Source: Azorinus chamasolen
Taxonomy: Eukaryota; Mollusca; Bivalvia; Cardiida; Solecurtidae
DNA: 64,000 bases
NCBI GenBank assembly: GCA_963576725.1
Contig: OY755240.1
Coordinates: forward strand, 65,622,412-65,686,411
Reading direction: 5' to 3'
The notes beneath the pieces are model-generated. The model made no database searches. It saw nothing but the letters and a program-made list of their open reading frames with translations, and was not told the DNA's origin. Shown in pieces: positions 10,263-24,059 of this stretch (positions are counted from its first letter, which is position 1; each line of letters begins with the position of its first letter). The translations under genes were made by a program, and so were the position numbers.

Positions 10263-11904
10263 AAACAAGAGGGCCAGAATGGCCCTGAAGCGCTCACCAG
10301 ACAATCAGAGGAGAAGATTTTCAAAGTTTTCACTATATGTTTCTATAGAAAACTAGCCGGCCTGGGGCAAGCCAATTTTGACTCCAGGGGCGTAATTTAT
10401 ATAACTTTTGTAGAAGACTTGAACATGATGCTTTGAGCCAAATATTAAAGCTGAGAACCTTTCAGTTTCAGAGGAGAAGATTTTCAAAGTTTTCTCTATA
10501 TGTTTCTGCTGAAAACTACCCACCCCTGGGGCGGGGCCAATTTTGACCCCAGGGCCATAATTCATATAACTTTTGTAGAGGACCTATACATGATGCTATG
10601 TGCCAAATATGAAAGCTAAGAACTTTCCAGATTCAGAGAAGAAGATTTTCAAAGTTTTCACTATTTGTTTCCATTGAAAACTACCTACCCCTGGGGCCGG
10701 GACAATTTTGGCCCCAGGGCAATAATTAATATAACTTTTGTAGAGGACCTGAACATGATGCTCTGTGCCAAATATGAAAGCTGGGCGCCTTCCAGTTTCA
10801 GAGGAGAAGATTTTCAAAGATTTCACTATTTGTTTCTATTGAAAACTGCCCATCCCTGGGGCGGGGCCAATTTTGACCCCAGGGGCATAATTTATATAAC
10901 TTTTGTAGAGGACCTGAACATGATACTATGTGCCAAATATGAAAGCTGAGAAACTTCTGATTTCAAAGGAGAATATTTTCAAAGGTTTACTATATGTTTC
11001 TATTGAAAACTTCCCACCCCTGGGGCGGCCCCAATTTTGACCCCAGGGGAATAATTTATATAACATTTGTAGAGGACCTGAACATGATGATCTCGGCCAA
11101 ATATGAAAGCTAAGCGCCTTCCAGTTTCAGAGGAGAAGATTTTCAAAGATTTCACTATTTGTTTCAATTGAAAACTGCCCACCCTGGGGCGGGGCTAATT
11201 TTAACCCCAGGGCCATAATTTATATAACTTTTGTAGAGGACCTGAACATGATGCTATGTGCCAACTATGAAAGCTGAGAACCTTCTAGTTTCAGAGGAGA
11301 AGATTTTCAAAGTTTTCACTATATATTTCTATTGGAAACTTCCCACCCCTGGGGCGGGGCCAATTTTGACCTCAGGGCCTTAATTTATATAACTTTTGTA
11401 GAGGACCTGAATATGCTGCTCTGTGCCAAATATGAAAGATGAGAGCCTTTCAGTTTCAGAGAAGAAGATTTTCAAAGATTTCATTATTTGTTTCTATTGA
11501 AAACTGCCCACCCCTGTGGCGGGGCCAATTTTGACCCCAGGGTCATAATTTATATAACTTTTGTAGAGGACCTGAATATGATGCTATGTGCCAAATATGA
11601 AAGCTAATAACCTTCTGGTTTCAGAGGAGAAGATTTTCAAAGTTTTACTATATATTTCTATTGAAAACTTCCCACCCCTGGGGCTGGGCCAATTTTGACC
11701 CCAGGGTCATAATTTATACAACTTTTGTAGAGGACCTATAGGTGATGCTATGTACCAAAGATGAAAGCTGAGAGCCCTGTAGATTCAGAGGAGAAGATTT
11801 TTAAAGGTTCAAATTGTTGACGCCCGACGACGGCCGACGGACGCCGGACATCTGGCGATCACAAAAGCTCACCCTGAGCACTTTGTGCTCTGGTGAGCTA
11901 AAAA
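10263..11904 (+). mobile_element. Helentron-like element with ~165 bp tandem core (copy 2)
   Basis: Same family, orientation and termini as 8053-9885, with about nine diverged units. The 5' end AAACAAGAGGGCC and the 3' hairpin plus GAGCTAAAA are intact. The ORFs crossing it are by-products of the repeat and do not resemble any protein. Confidence 0.6.
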
Positions 11905-12689
11905 GGATATGCTATATGCAGGGGTGAGAATGGCCGTTGGTGAAAAAAGAGGAAAATTGGCAGGGGTCAAGGGGGCCGCCTAGGCCCCTTGCGGGACATG
12001 GGCAGCGCCCATGCAAAATGAAATATAGCTTTTCTGAGCACTTCAGGAGCCTTCTCCTGCATTTTCACTTGGGTCTGTCATTCATGTGTTTTTATATATA
12101 TTATATTATATTATATTATACTTGAGTTGCATGTCATACACAATGAGCTGTGTTTCAAACAAAGCAGTTGTAGAACATGTCCATACAATTTACATACAGT
12201 TTATTATTGGATCCATTCAAAATTGCCAGATTAATTTCTTGTCAAACACAAGCAATTAAAACTCACACGTTTTAAAAATGAAATCAAATGGAACTCTGTG
12301 ATCACAGATAAAGATACAAAATTTGATTTAAAGTTGGCATGGTATTGTAACAGTTAACTTTCTAGACAAAATTCACCAAAGTTCACATTACAGTCACAAT
12401 TTCTAGTCAAAGTTCACATTCAAACTCTGATTCTGATTACTTTTTTATGTCAATAAACCATCTTCTAATTCATTAAACTGGTTTATTAAAAACAAAATAT
12501 AACTTTTCCGAATCGATACATCTTGACCAGTTCCTTTAACATTACCTATGAATAGCTATTGACAGACAACTTTCTGGTGAATACTTGACATTACAGGTTT
12601 TTACCTGTGACTGGAAATCCGCTGTTTCAATAACTGGACATGTTTAATGCTTTCAGAAGGTTCTTATATGCTATGCAGTCGCGTTTTCC

Positions 12690-13690
12690 GTAATTCATTT
12701 GTTTGGGGTGTGCCTAAAATAAGCAATGACGGGTTATGACCAGTTATGACGGGTTATGACGGTTTGTGGCCAGTACTGGCGAGTAATAACGGCATATAAG
12801 GATCAATTTAGTTATATTGTAACCTTTTACATTGAAAATTTTTAAAAAAAATCGAGTTTATACCTTATTTTTATTTTTTTTGATCGATAAATCCAATCCG
12901 GACATTAGCCCCCTCCCGGTCCGGACATTAGCCCCTCCCTTCATCTGAAAGTAAAGATACTGTTTTTTCTCCCCTAGAGCATGTCTCCTGAAAATATTTC
13001 GCGGAATTGATGCTCTGTTACTATCTCACCTGTTGTTTAAAGAAATGGAAGTTTATTATTATTATTTAATCGTATTTTGTTGTTTTTTATTTGTAGGTCG
13101 GCCTTCCGTCGTCGAGGCCCTTGTCCCTATCCGAAAGTAAATATGCTGTAAAAACAATATAGGTCTTTAATTATAATATTGCTTATGCAAATCAGTTCTA
13201 TAAATATTTTTTGATGATCTCTACGACCAAAAACCATATCCTATTCCATGTGTTTTAATAATATTGTTGTTGATAAAGCGTCGGTCGTGTGAATATATCT
13301 CGGTAAAGGACGGCTTGCCGGCTATCGCAACGCACCTGCTCTGCTATCGCATCGGACAATATTAAGACCTCTTACCTACAGTGGAATATCTATCTTAAGA
13401 TAGATCACGTTGCATGAAATGCTGAAATTCACTATCCAAACATGGGGCTGGTAATAAATGTGCATACATGTAATGTATGACATAAATTACCTTTGTGTGA
13501 GAATGTAATATTCCAAATAGAATGAAACACAAACTGCTTGTTGCACATTCTGTCATGGCTAACCCGAATTCAAGTCCACCTGTTCTAAAGGTATTTCACT
13601 TTCATAGTAGATCAATTAAATAAAAAAAGTGACAAACAATGTAATGTAGCAAACTGATTGAAACTGCGACAAACAACTCATCAATCTACC
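12690..13690 (+). repeat. 1 kb dispersed repeat, copy 1
   Basis: Begins near GGGGTGTGCCTAAAATAAGC and contains two CCGGACATTAGCCCC words, ATCTATCTTAAGATAGAT (an 18 bp palindrome) and a GTAATGTAGCAAACTGAT end. The same sequence occurs inverted at 27595-28615. No protein domain recognised. Confidence 0.75.
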
Positions 13691-13964
13691 AAATATGAGA
13701 TAAACTTCTGTATGTAATATCTAAATTCATAGCAGATTTTAGATGCTCGCGCTCCTATTCAAACATGATTAACCCGTGCAATTTGTTTGATATATGCCAC
13801 TAATGACTGTTTAGATCCAGTTTTATCTATAAAATACAGTAGAGCCTATTTTAGAGGCCATGCAAAAAAGTGGACTTTGAACTTTGGGCCATTTGTATTA
13901 TTTTTGCCTTGCATAGTATGTGTCGGGGAAAGTGCATAGATTGGCCGCTTCGGCGTTTTTCGTG

Positions 13965-14975
13965 TTTTTCCCTCCTCCTTCTTTCACCATCTTCAATCTT
14001 TCACCCATTCCTCTCTCCATCTCACCATCAATCTCACACCTACTCTATCTTTCTCTCCACCCCTTCTCTCCCCATGCAACATGTCACCAATTCTCTAGCT
14101 TTCCTCTATCTCAACATCCATCCGTCTCTCCCCCACATTCTTTCCCCTATCTCCCCCCCCCGCTCTTCTTCTCTCTTCTATCTCTCTCTCACCATCCCCG
14201 TCCCCTCTATCCTAACTCTTTCCTTCTCACCTCTTTCTCTCCATCTCTTGTCTGCCTCTATCACGCCATTCACCCTCACACTCTTCCCCCTATCTCACTC
14301 TTTTTCATCACTCTTCCAGTCTCTCCCCTAACACCCTCCCCTATCTTCCTCACGTTGCTATTCCCGCTCTCACCACCCCTCTATCTGTCTCTCCTTCTAT
14401 CAGCATTTCTCCATCAGTCCACATTTTCTGTCTCCTTCTCCATCCCTCACTATTACACCCACTTGCCCCTTCCCCTCCCCAAGTCCATTTCTCTGTCTAC
14501 CCTCTCTCCTTCCATCTCACCAGTCCCCTCTACATTTCTCACACCGCATCCCCTCCTCGCTCCCATCTTTCTTTCCTTTGCCCTTCATACATCTCACCCT
14601 ATCTTCCCATCTCAGTCCAACTTTTCTGTATCACTCCTCTCTTCGTTCTTTCTCCCTCTATCTCACCATCCCTCTTTTCCTCACTCCCCAGCCATATCTG
14701 TCCAATAGTACTGCACCCCCCCCCCCCCTCTCAAGAAATCATTCCCCTACCCCCTCTGTCATACCACCCACCCTTCTCTTCATCTCCTGCCCCGTACCCC
14801 GTCCCCCTGTCCCATACCATCCATCCCTCTCTATCTTCATCTCCCCATTTCTTTCGCCTCTCACCCAACAAAACTGTATCCCATTGTGATAAATAGCTCT
14901 ATTGCTAAATATTGCTCTGTTCGTCCTCTGATGTCTCCTCTCTCTTTCCACCCATCTCACCACTCCCTCCCTCCA
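13965..14975 (+). repeat. pyrimidine-rich low-complexity tract, ~1 kb
   Basis: Almost purely C/T on this strand, with recurring CTATCTCACCATCC-like words, so a degenerate minisatellite. Two long overlapping open frames (13870-14331 and 13920-14708) arise only because the composition lacks stop codons. They are Ser/Pro/Leu-rich and not considered genes. Confidence 0.75.
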
Positions 14976-15039
14976 TTCATGAAACTATTTAGTATTTTGA
15001 TATAAAATAATTATAAAAGGGACAGTTTACAGTAATCGT

Positions 15040-16015
15040 GCAGCATTGTGCTGCTCTAGAGAAAAGGAAAGGTTAGAAATGTGAAGATCTGAAACCACTG
15101 TGATAAATAGAGCATTTGCTCTGTATTGCAATGCAGTATTTTGATGCTCTACCGCAGGTAGACCCGGGCGTGTAACAGGATCGTGATTATAATAGACTTT
15201 CATTTCTAAGAGCTAATTAAAACAGAATTTAATGGAACTAAGGTTGCGACAGTTTAAAAAGCAGTTACATATTTATACAAATTTAAAGAATACACAATCA
15301 TGCAGCATTATGATGTTCTACCGCGGGAAGACCCGGGTATATAACACAATCGTGATCTATAATAGACTTTAATTTCTAAGAGCTAATTAAAACAGAATTT
15401 AAAAGGTGGGACAGTTTGCAGAAACACAAATATGCAGCATTTTGATGCTCTACCGCGGGAAGACCCGGGTGTGTAACATGATCGTGATATATAATAGACT
15501 TTCATTTCTAAGAGCTAATTAAAACAGAATTTAATGGAAATAAGGTTGCGACAGTTTAAAAAGCAGTTACATATTTATACAAATTCAAAGAATAAAACAA
15601 ATACGGTGGGACAGTTTACAGAGAAACACAATCATGCAGCATTTTGATGCTCTACCACAGGAAGACCCGGGCGTGTAACACAATCGTGATCTATAATAGA
15701 GTTTCATTTCTAAGAGTTAATTAAAACAGAATTTAATGGAACTAAGGTATGACAGTTTACAAAGCAGTTACATATTTATACAAATTTAAAGAATACACAA
15801 TCATGCAGTACTGTGATGCTCTACCGCGGGAAGACCCGGGCGTGTAACACAATCGTGATCTATAGTAGACTATAGTCTTAATGGAACTTAATGGAACTAA
15901 GGTATGACAGTTTACAAAGCAGTTGCATATTTATACAAATTTAAAGAATATACAATCATGCAGCATTATGATGCTCTACCGCGGGAAGACCCGGGCGTGT
16001 AACACAATCGGTAAT
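15040..16015 (+). repeat. irregular tandem array with CCGCGGGAAGACCCGGG core
   Basis: Six units carry GATGCTCTACCGCGGGAAGA followed by CCCGGGCGTGTAACA, anchored near 15143, 15312, 15444, 15646, 15815 and 15970. Spacing varies from 132 to 202 bp because segments of the AT-rich spacer are lost in some units. The GC-rich core is better conserved than the spacer. Confidence 0.75.
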
Positions 16016-16099
16016 CAAATATAAGCTCTCTTTCAAAATACTTATTCTGTTCAGCTGAACTCTGTATGCTTAAAAAATATACCATCTCTTATGCATAAC

Positions 16100-18660
16100 C
16101 AAGATGGTAAATATTTATAATGACTTTGCAAACAAGTTTTGGTTACAGAAGAGGTTTTACTGTAGATATGCCATTTAACGCCGTTGTAAACAGAGAAACC
16201 ACAGATCAGGGTCTGCTCTGTTAAGCTTATGAAATAATATAAATATGATTATGATGAGTCTGCCATGGCTAAGTATTTATGTATCCATTTTCCATTAGAA
16301 ACAAATTACGATGTATTTGGTAGATAATTAACCCTTTACTCCACAGCTGTGCTCGTGTATGCGTTTTAACTAACGCCTTTGCAAAAAATAGATCCAGATT
16401 AGACAGTCCCTGTAGGAGCTGTCTGTTCAGGGTTAGCTCTGGTTGTTTATGAAATTATGTGATTCTTATTCTACAGTTTTTGTCATAGCAAAACAAAATT
16501 TCTGCTGTTCATGTACCATTGTAACAATGCAGACATTATTTCTTGCATGAATATTCATGGAGTGCGAGCGTATACTAAAAGTTCTCGTTAGATCTTTCTG
16601 TATTACTTGTTTTTGTATTGCATGTAAATATTATTTGTTTGAGTATATTGTGTGACAGCAAAACCCTTCTGAACCGGAATTCTAGTAGAGAAGAATTTAG
16701 ATACTTTGAGGCTGGTGGTTGCTTTCTGTATGACTTGGAGGAGCTTTCTGTATGACTTTCACCCAGCATTGAGCAGCCACCTGTCTCTAAGACCGAAAAT
16801 TATTCTAAACTGAACGTCCGGTTTAAATGGGTTTTACTGTATTTTACTTCAATTTGATTGCATTCAGTATCAATTTAAAAAAAAAGAGTATTGGTTATCC
16901 AAATAACATGAACTATTCACGCGTATACAATATACCATATCTACTGTATGATGCGATGTAAAGTGTGAACAAATAAACGATTTTATAAGCACTTATTGTT
17001 TCCGAATTTTTATTTCGCCCCCGAGTCCAATAGCGAAAAGAAGATTTCCGAAATCAAACTTGAATTAACTTACAAAATAATATACCATGTACGTCGTGAA
17101 TTTAAAACGTACTGGTAATGAAAAGAAAAGAATGACTTTATAAACAATCATTGGTTTCTCTGTCTTCTTTTCGCCACCAAGTCAAACGGCGAAAAGAAGA
17201 TTACTGAAATGAAACCTAGCCTTTTCTTACAAAATACTTATTCAAATAAACTGATACTTTTCATGGCATAAATTGAACCATGTAAATTATAATGTCCGTG
17301 TGAATTTAAAGCGTATTGATAAATAATTAAGGACTTATTGGGCAATTATTGGGGTTTTTTTTGCAAATCGTCTTTCGTGTAAAGGGTTAAAATAATTTCG
17401 GAAGGAATGTTGACCCATAAGTCCCATGCTGTGTGTTGTGGGTACTTTATGGTGCCACGCTGAGAATTTAGCTGCTGGATATCAGTGGTCAATTATCAGG
17501 TTATCCCAATATGCAGCAGAATTATTGATAAAATATCTACAGGTAAATGAAACGATAGTTTGTTATTTATCATTGATTTCTCTATAAAAAAAAATGATAT
17601 GTTTGTTTCTGCAGTTAATTTATGTGATTTAAAAAAGGGGTTTTAGTAGCATTATTATCATAATTATTTTAATATTTTTATTATGCGAGTGGTGTAAAAT
17701 GGTCTTTATTATTTGCATTTAGTTAAAATTCAGGTGATTGATCAAGACTTCTGTTATTGCTATTAATTGTATTTATTTGAATGTGTTTGTGAAAACAAAT
17801 ATTGTTATTGGTTTATCAAAATTATTGTCAGTCAATAATTTTTGACTGATTATCGGGTATTCACACCTTTTAGACCTAGATTTATTTCTAAACATGCACC
17901 TATTACCCTTTCACTATTTGCTTTGACAAAAACTGTAGAATCAGATCTATATCGTGTCAAAAGCAAACAGAGCAGACACTGATCAGACGGCTTCTGTAGG
18001 AGTCCTCTAATCTGGATCTACTCTGTTTGTTTATGCATAAATATAAGTTAATTCTATATGAAGAGAAGTGTTTGCTTTGACAAAAACTAGAATCTGATCT
18101 ATACCGTGTCAAAAGCAAACACTACCTACTGAATAGTCACGGACAAATAAGTTATAATGAAATATGGAAGGTGGAACATTGAAGACATTTTAGAAAGTAA
18201 AGAAACATATATATCAAACTCCATTAGAAAATACAGCAGACTCTGATTTAAAGGCGTCGTCTGATCTGGGTCTAATTTGTTTGCTATTTCTATAAAGAGA
18301 AGTGTTTGCTTTGACAAAAAAAAAACCCTGTAGAATCGGATCTATAGTGTCAAAAGCAAGCAGAGAAGAACCTGATCATCACTTTCTATCTGGGTTTACT
18401 CTGTTTGCTTATGCGTAAAACATTGTTATTTCTATAAAAAGACGATTTTCTTTGGCAAAAACTGTAGAATCAGATCTATATAATATTAGACCCTGATCAA
18501 ACGGCTTCTCTGTCTACTCTTCTACTCTGCTCATGCGTAAAAACAGGTATTTTTATTGGTTATTTCACACAAAAGCTGGCATTATGTACTGCCTAGCACT
18601 TAATGTAGAAATTAGTGCTTCTCTGTTAATAATATGTTTAAAAAGTTTGGAGTTGAGGAA
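16100..18660. repeat. MITE fragments and GCAAACAGAG hairpins
   Basis: Contains a TTAA hairpin MITE relic at about 16328-16565, a pogo-like end pair at about 16680-16845 and a run of at least four GCAAACAGAG-type hairpins between 17950 and 18540. The spacers repeat the GTAGAATCAGATCTATA word. No gene is supported. Confidence 0.5.
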
Positions 18661-18689
18661 TTTTATACTTGTTGCAGATCTGTGAAAGC

Positions 18690-18943
18690 CAAATAATTAT
18701 ATTGCAAACAAAGTGGCAGATAAGCTTACCATTCGACACATGTATGATTGGAAGATCAGAATTGAATATGTCTGCATCTCACAGATCCTCACTTGCAAAG
18801 TTTAGGTGTGTAGTAGTTCCACTTAAAATAGAGACTGGAAGATACCCAAATCAGCCAGTAGAAGACAGGGTATGTCCTTTTTGTGAGGACACTGTAGAGG
18901 ATGAAAGACTTGTGCTCCTCCATTGTCCGAAGTATTTACTCTA
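18690..18943 (+). pseudogene. LINE ORF2 C-terminal remnant
   Basis: An open frame encodes SSLAKFRCVVVPLKIETGRY, then VEDRVCPFCEDTVEDE and LLHCPKYLL. The pattern of LAK/LAQ-FR-G-LPL-IETGR followed by C-x2-C and H/C-P-Y is the zinc-binding tail found after the reverse transcriptase in many animal non-LTR retrotransposons. The reverse transcriptase itself is not present upstream in this orientation, so it is a fragment. Confidence 0.6.
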
Positions 18944-18959
18944 AGGCCCACTGTTATGT

Positions 18960-20400
18960 AAAATTGCGGAACTCTGTCTTCTTGTATCCATTTTAGACAG
19001 TAGATTTGCAAATATTTCGGGTCCCACTAGCATACAGAGCAGTCCCTGATCAGATGACTCATTTAGGAGCCCTCTATTCTGGGTCTACCGGTACTATGTT
19101 GGCAAATGCGTGGATACCATTTGTGTGAAGGAAAGGGTTAAATAAGTAGTCGTCGATAGTTCGGATAGTAGAGAGCTCTCTACTCTGATATATGTGTATC
19201 AGTTTATTTTATTTTATTGTGAAACTAGGCACGGGTATTAAAGTATTGGTCTATTTCATTGTAAATGATGTCTGTAACAAATGTTTAAATCTTTGCTGTT
19301 TATTTAATGTATAAAGTCTCTGTTAATCAGTTTATCTCAAATCTGATTTGAGGTAATAATCGTATTTTAGGAACATTTTGTAACGTGGCTTGTTTGGCCG
19401 TTTTTCTGTAGTCAGTTTTCATATGCTTTCTAATGTAAGTAGTTTTTATATAAGCAGATAGATGTACTCATGATTATGCAGATGTCTTGTTTGTAGAATT
19501 AACAGAGACTATAGACTTCTTAATATCTGTATACTTTTGAATTCTTGTATAGATATAGTGCAATAATTATGAAATGATAAGGTGATATATGTATAGTCTC
19601 TTATAATTCAATCATAAATGGCATGGTTATTTTAAAGATATAGTGATGACTGTGTATTATTGTTACCATGAAGAGACTCGAATAAAGAATATATACTTAA
19701 TTTGCCTATCTACCTGGATCAAGGTATAATTGCACACCTTTATCTCATATGGTCATTGACCCTGACTGGACACTGCAGGAGCACTCCAGGGAATCAATAA
19801 TCAGTAATCCACACAGCTGGATACGGTGAATGTATTGAATCATTGTTTAAGTATCTTCATTGTACAGTATCACAGCAATACATCAAAATATAAACAATAC
19901 CTACAATGCCATTCATTTTCGAATTATAAGAGACTATCACCGTTAATACCACATTATGAAAGTATTTACACCAAAGAAATGCGATAATGGGGGGGGGGGG
20001 GGGGGGGGGGTCACTTTCTGAAGGAGCTTTGAAATGTCTTTATAGGCAATGACCAGACTCCGAGGGACTAGACGCCTTTCATGCTTCCAATTACATAATT
20101 TTGCTACAAATCGGTGAGGCGTCTTTAATTACTACAGTTATTAAGACCTCAGGATTAGGATCATTAATTGAATACGGCTACTCTATATAGGCATTATTCG
20201 GATCATTCCGCGATGTGCCTGAAAGAACAATATGGAATCGGGAATACTCCGTGTCAGCAGGGGCAGGGTTAGGATTATCTGTATAGAAGCGCACTTCTGT
20301 AATATTACTACCTGTTTAGCAGGGTTTGCTTTACGCCTGGCCGAGGCGGTATACTTCAACCATTTCCTTTTTTCACGCATCTGCTAACAGAGTAGACCCA
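18960..20400. other. no gene seen
   Basis: AT-rich intronic sequence with one degenerate GCAAACAGAG-type hairpin (about 19040-19105) and a G homopolymer of ~22 bases at about 19989-20010. Nothing coding is supported. Confidence 0.5.
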
Positions 20401-20535
20401 ATTAAGACTGATCAGGAGCTGCTCCGTTTTAATAGACCTGGCGTCAACAAGCCGGCTAATAAATATTCATGATATCTTTATTTCGTATATGGGTAAAACA
20501 GCTGGGGACAGTTAATGATAATAATAAACCCATAT

Positions 20536-21046
20536 AAGCACACCTGAAATGAATTGAATATACAGAACATGCATTTTATTTCCGACATCTTTATGAATAC
20601 TTCAGCACAATAATTTAATGTAGGTGCTACTAGACTATCAAATAGTCTACACATTCGGAGGTGAATTATAAATTCTACCTGGTTTAATACAATGAACAAA
20701 TTATGTAGCGAAAATGACGCATGTTGTGTTATTCGTTTCTGTGTCATATGCCAGTTACCATATTTAAAGAAGTACACTCCAAGATATTTAAATGAAGTAA
20801 CTATTTGTAATGTTGTTTATGTAAAATTCGTATCTTTTGTGTCTCCTCTTTCAAATATCACTAAATGTACTTTTGTTTTAGTTTCGTTAATTTTTAACCC
20901 CCGTTTATCGCAGTAATTTTGTATATCTAGCATTAATTGCAAGTTTTCTAGATTGTAGCTGAATAGTATTCTTTCGTCCGCGAATAATACCAAAAATAGC
21001 TTAAGGTCATCGAAAGTTAAAATTCCATCTAAATCTAAGTCTTGGT
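20536..21046 (-). pseudogene. non-LTR retrotransposon reverse transcriptase remnant
   Basis: Read right to left, the frame gives LFADERILFSYNLENLQLML, YCDKRGLKINETKTKVHLVI, a stop, then TSFKYLGVYF and CRLFDSLVAPTLNYCAEVF. This is the palm motif C to thumb region of a LINE reverse transcriptase: F/YADD, the LK.N..KT..... block, FKYLG and the LFD..V.P.L.Y..EVW block. The catalytic pair reads Asp-Glu instead of Asp-Asp and a stop codon interrupts the frame, so it is inactive. The N-terminal half is missing. Confidence 0.7.
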
Positions 21047-21095
21047 TAACCCTTTACCCAATAGCCTGTTTCTAGTTTTGAAGACATATGACCAC

Positions 21096-21175
21096 TTAAA
21101 GCAGGTTGAAAGTAAAGCAGAATGCGCCTTAAGGCGCATTCTGCTTTACTTTCAGCCTGCTTTAAGCTACCACCT
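21096..21175. repeat. perfect hairpin of pogo-like MITE type
   Basis: GAAAGTAAAGCAGAATGCGCC is mirrored exactly around CTTAAGG (20 bases compared), followed by the GCTTTAAGCTACCACC tail seen in the other pogo-like copies. Confidence 0.6.
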
Positions 21176-21770
21176 ACTAGGATATAGAAAATATTTATTA
21201 TGCAATATGTTCATGCCTGTATGAATTTGAACTATTTTCTTCAGCGGAGGAATAAATCAAACACGCTAAAAGCCGCTTCTATCAGGTAAAGGGTTAATAT
21301 ATTATGAAATATCATTAATGAAACATAAGACCGGAGCTCGGGTCTCCGTTTTTAGGGTTTCGGCTTTTGCCGAAATCCTTATAAAATGGATTGCGACTCA
21401 AACTATGGCGGAAAATCCTATTGCACGAGCGCTACCTAGCGGGAATCCCCCTAAGAGAATACGCGCATGTGCAGTGCTTGGCTTACAATCCGGTTCCGGA
21501 ATCTTACAAAATATTTATAATGAAATATGGAAGGTGGATCCATTAGCAAACAGAGCAGACCCTGAATCTATGGGAGCGAGCTGTCTGATCTGGGTCGAAT
21601 CTTTTTGCAGATGCATGAAAACAAGTTAATATGGGGAAATTCAGGGTTAAATAGACTTCTTCTGTTCTTTACGTCCTTTACAGTATAAAGGTTACAGCAC
21701 ACTGGTAGTCAGTAGTGCAGGACAAATGTTACATCATGCTAAAATCTCTAGAGGTCATACGCTTTTAAAA

Positions 21771-21975
21771 CTCTTTGCACGCTAGCGGCGAAACTGTGAT
21801 TACCTATGCAAACAGTTTGGATCCAGATGAGAGGCCACATAATTCTGCGTCTCATCAGGATCCAAACTGTTTGTCATCTTGATCATATTTTTGCATAAAA
21901 TGAAAGAAAGTTTATTGAAGAATTGAAGCAGACGTCAATTGTGCAAACATCACTCAGCATTATAAGGATTAAGCA
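21771..21975. mobile_element. second-family MITE, decayed right end
   Basis: CTCTTTGCACGCTAGCGG left end and CAAACAGTTTGGATCC hairpin as at 6843-7057. The right terminus is degraded. Confidence 0.5.
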
Positions 21976-21999
21976 AGCTGTAGAGACTGTAATATCGTC

Positions 22000-24055
22000 T
22001 GCTTCAGGTTTGTCATCATTTGAATTTCTAAAAGATCAGTTTTAGGCATTTTGACCTAAGGCAAAATTGTCACAAGTTGTAAACAGTTTAGATTTTGGTC
22101 AGACAGTTACTTGGTATTAGATCTGAATCCAAACAGGGTGTCCTACTCTGTTTAAACTAAACTAGCCTTTATTGTTTAAGTAGCTTGGTTGGTAGTATTA
22201 ACAATTACTATTAAAAGGAAACAAGGGTTTTTGTATCCTTTATATTATTAAAAAATCATTAAAATGAAAAAAAGGAGAAAGGCAAACAAAATGAGACAAA
22301 GCACTTTCTTATCTTTTAATTTATATACATTTCATCATTTATTGATTTACGTGTCAGGCTTATAGTATATTATAGTGTCTTATAGTAATGTATGTAATTT
22401 ATTTCTAACTCATATCATTTATTTCTATGACGCCGGTTACTGATCAGGGTCTGTAGTGTTTACTACAGCACTAACTGTAATTTGCATGTATGACTATAAT
22501 TTATTTTTAATTATATCATTTATTGATATACTTGTTACATGTATGATGCTGCAAATAGCAAATACCCTGGCCAGTTGTGGTAACTGGTCGGGGTGTGTAT
22601 TGTTTGCAGCACAGACTCACAAATTGACCCTGAACAGACTCACACTCGCAGTATCCTCAGGAAGAAGTAAGAAAATACAACACAATCACACAAAAAGACA
22701 AGGTAAAGGCATGGATAAACCATTAAGGGTCTTTTCTGTTTGCAAAAGCACAGAAAGGCTTATTTTGCTCAGACAAATTGTACCCGATATGGAACCCTGA
22801 AATCGTCTTCACTATATAATATAAAGTGAAACAATATTATGTGTCTAACAACCCATATACCAATGGGAGGTTTTACTTCAAATTTTCACCCATGATAAGC
22901 TGTCAACCTTAATGTGAAGATTTTCTTAAAGAATGTAATTATTGCTCTGACCATTTTACCAGACGTATGGAACTCTGAAATTTTCTTCACTGTATAACAC
23001 ATAGTCAAAAGTGCTTGATATAGAGACACTATTGTTAGGGGGAGTAGTGCATCAGAAACAATTTTCTAGTTAATTTTATTTTCCCTGTTGTATCCTGCCA
23101 TGCTAAGTTGAAATATATTTGTTACTTTATAATTTGTCATATTGTTAATATCACCCCACAGTATATTTGGCAATTATTGTGTAGGGTATTTAGAATCATA
23201 AGGAATATGTCTAAAATTGGTGGAAGTGTATGTATGGATAAGTGAATGATGCTTGCTAATTACTGTTATGGTCCACCAGATAGTAGCAGAAGTATGACCC
23301 TTACTTTCAAATAATGCAGTGATGGCTCTATACTACATTAAACATCAATTTTGGCTCTATTGGCACAAAGTGGCAAGTTGAGCTATTGGAATCGCACTGT
23401 GTGTGACATGTTCATAGAAAATTCTTTAAATGTCTTCCAAACTACTGACATGATTTTCAGAAAAATCCACAGCAAACAATCAATATAATAAATATATATT
23501 ATGTCCGAAACCTTCAGTACTGTCAGTACTTTGATTTATCACTATATTTGAATAAAAATATAGCGAGTTTTTACCTTGATATCTCACACATGCCTTCACT
23601 TACATTGTGTATATTTCTTATTGCGAATCATTTTTTTAGAGCTAACGTTCTCGTTATGAGCTTTTGTAATAGAAGTGTTCTTTTTAGAGTATCAAATATT
23701 ATAAATATAGGCACTACGCCAATGTTAATCACACTTTTAAAATTGGATTAGCCTTTTGCTTGCTAGTTTATTGTTTTTTATGCATTTTCAAAAAATTTCA
23801 TCATAAAATAGCATTCGTGTGTCAAACAGCTGATCCAGATCTGATCTGATTTGGATCAAGAATGTTTGAAAAAATAACCAACCTTTAAAAATGGGCTTTC
23901 TTTCTTTTGTAATTCTCGTCTGTAAAAATCGCAGTCTTCAATATTTGTATACATGTATTTGATTTTTCCATTTTATTTCACCATAAAAAATATTTCTCTA
24001 TATATTGTCTTTGACGAATCTACTTTTGTACTAAAGTAGACGCTACATTTATTTG
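22000..24055. other. no gene seen
   Basis: AT-rich sequence with scattered pieces of hairpin repeats and no supported coding region. Confidence 0.5.
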
Positions 24056-24059
24056 ACAC

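Noticed and set aside
8223..11182. Many 60-94 codon frames across the tandem-core elements
   Set aside because: They are by-products of the 165 bp unit length (a multiple of three) and match no protein family.
13870..14708. Long plus-strand open frames of 153 and 262 codons
   Set aside because: They lie in a C/T-only tract lacking stop codons. Composition is Ser/Pro/Leu noise and two frames are open at once.
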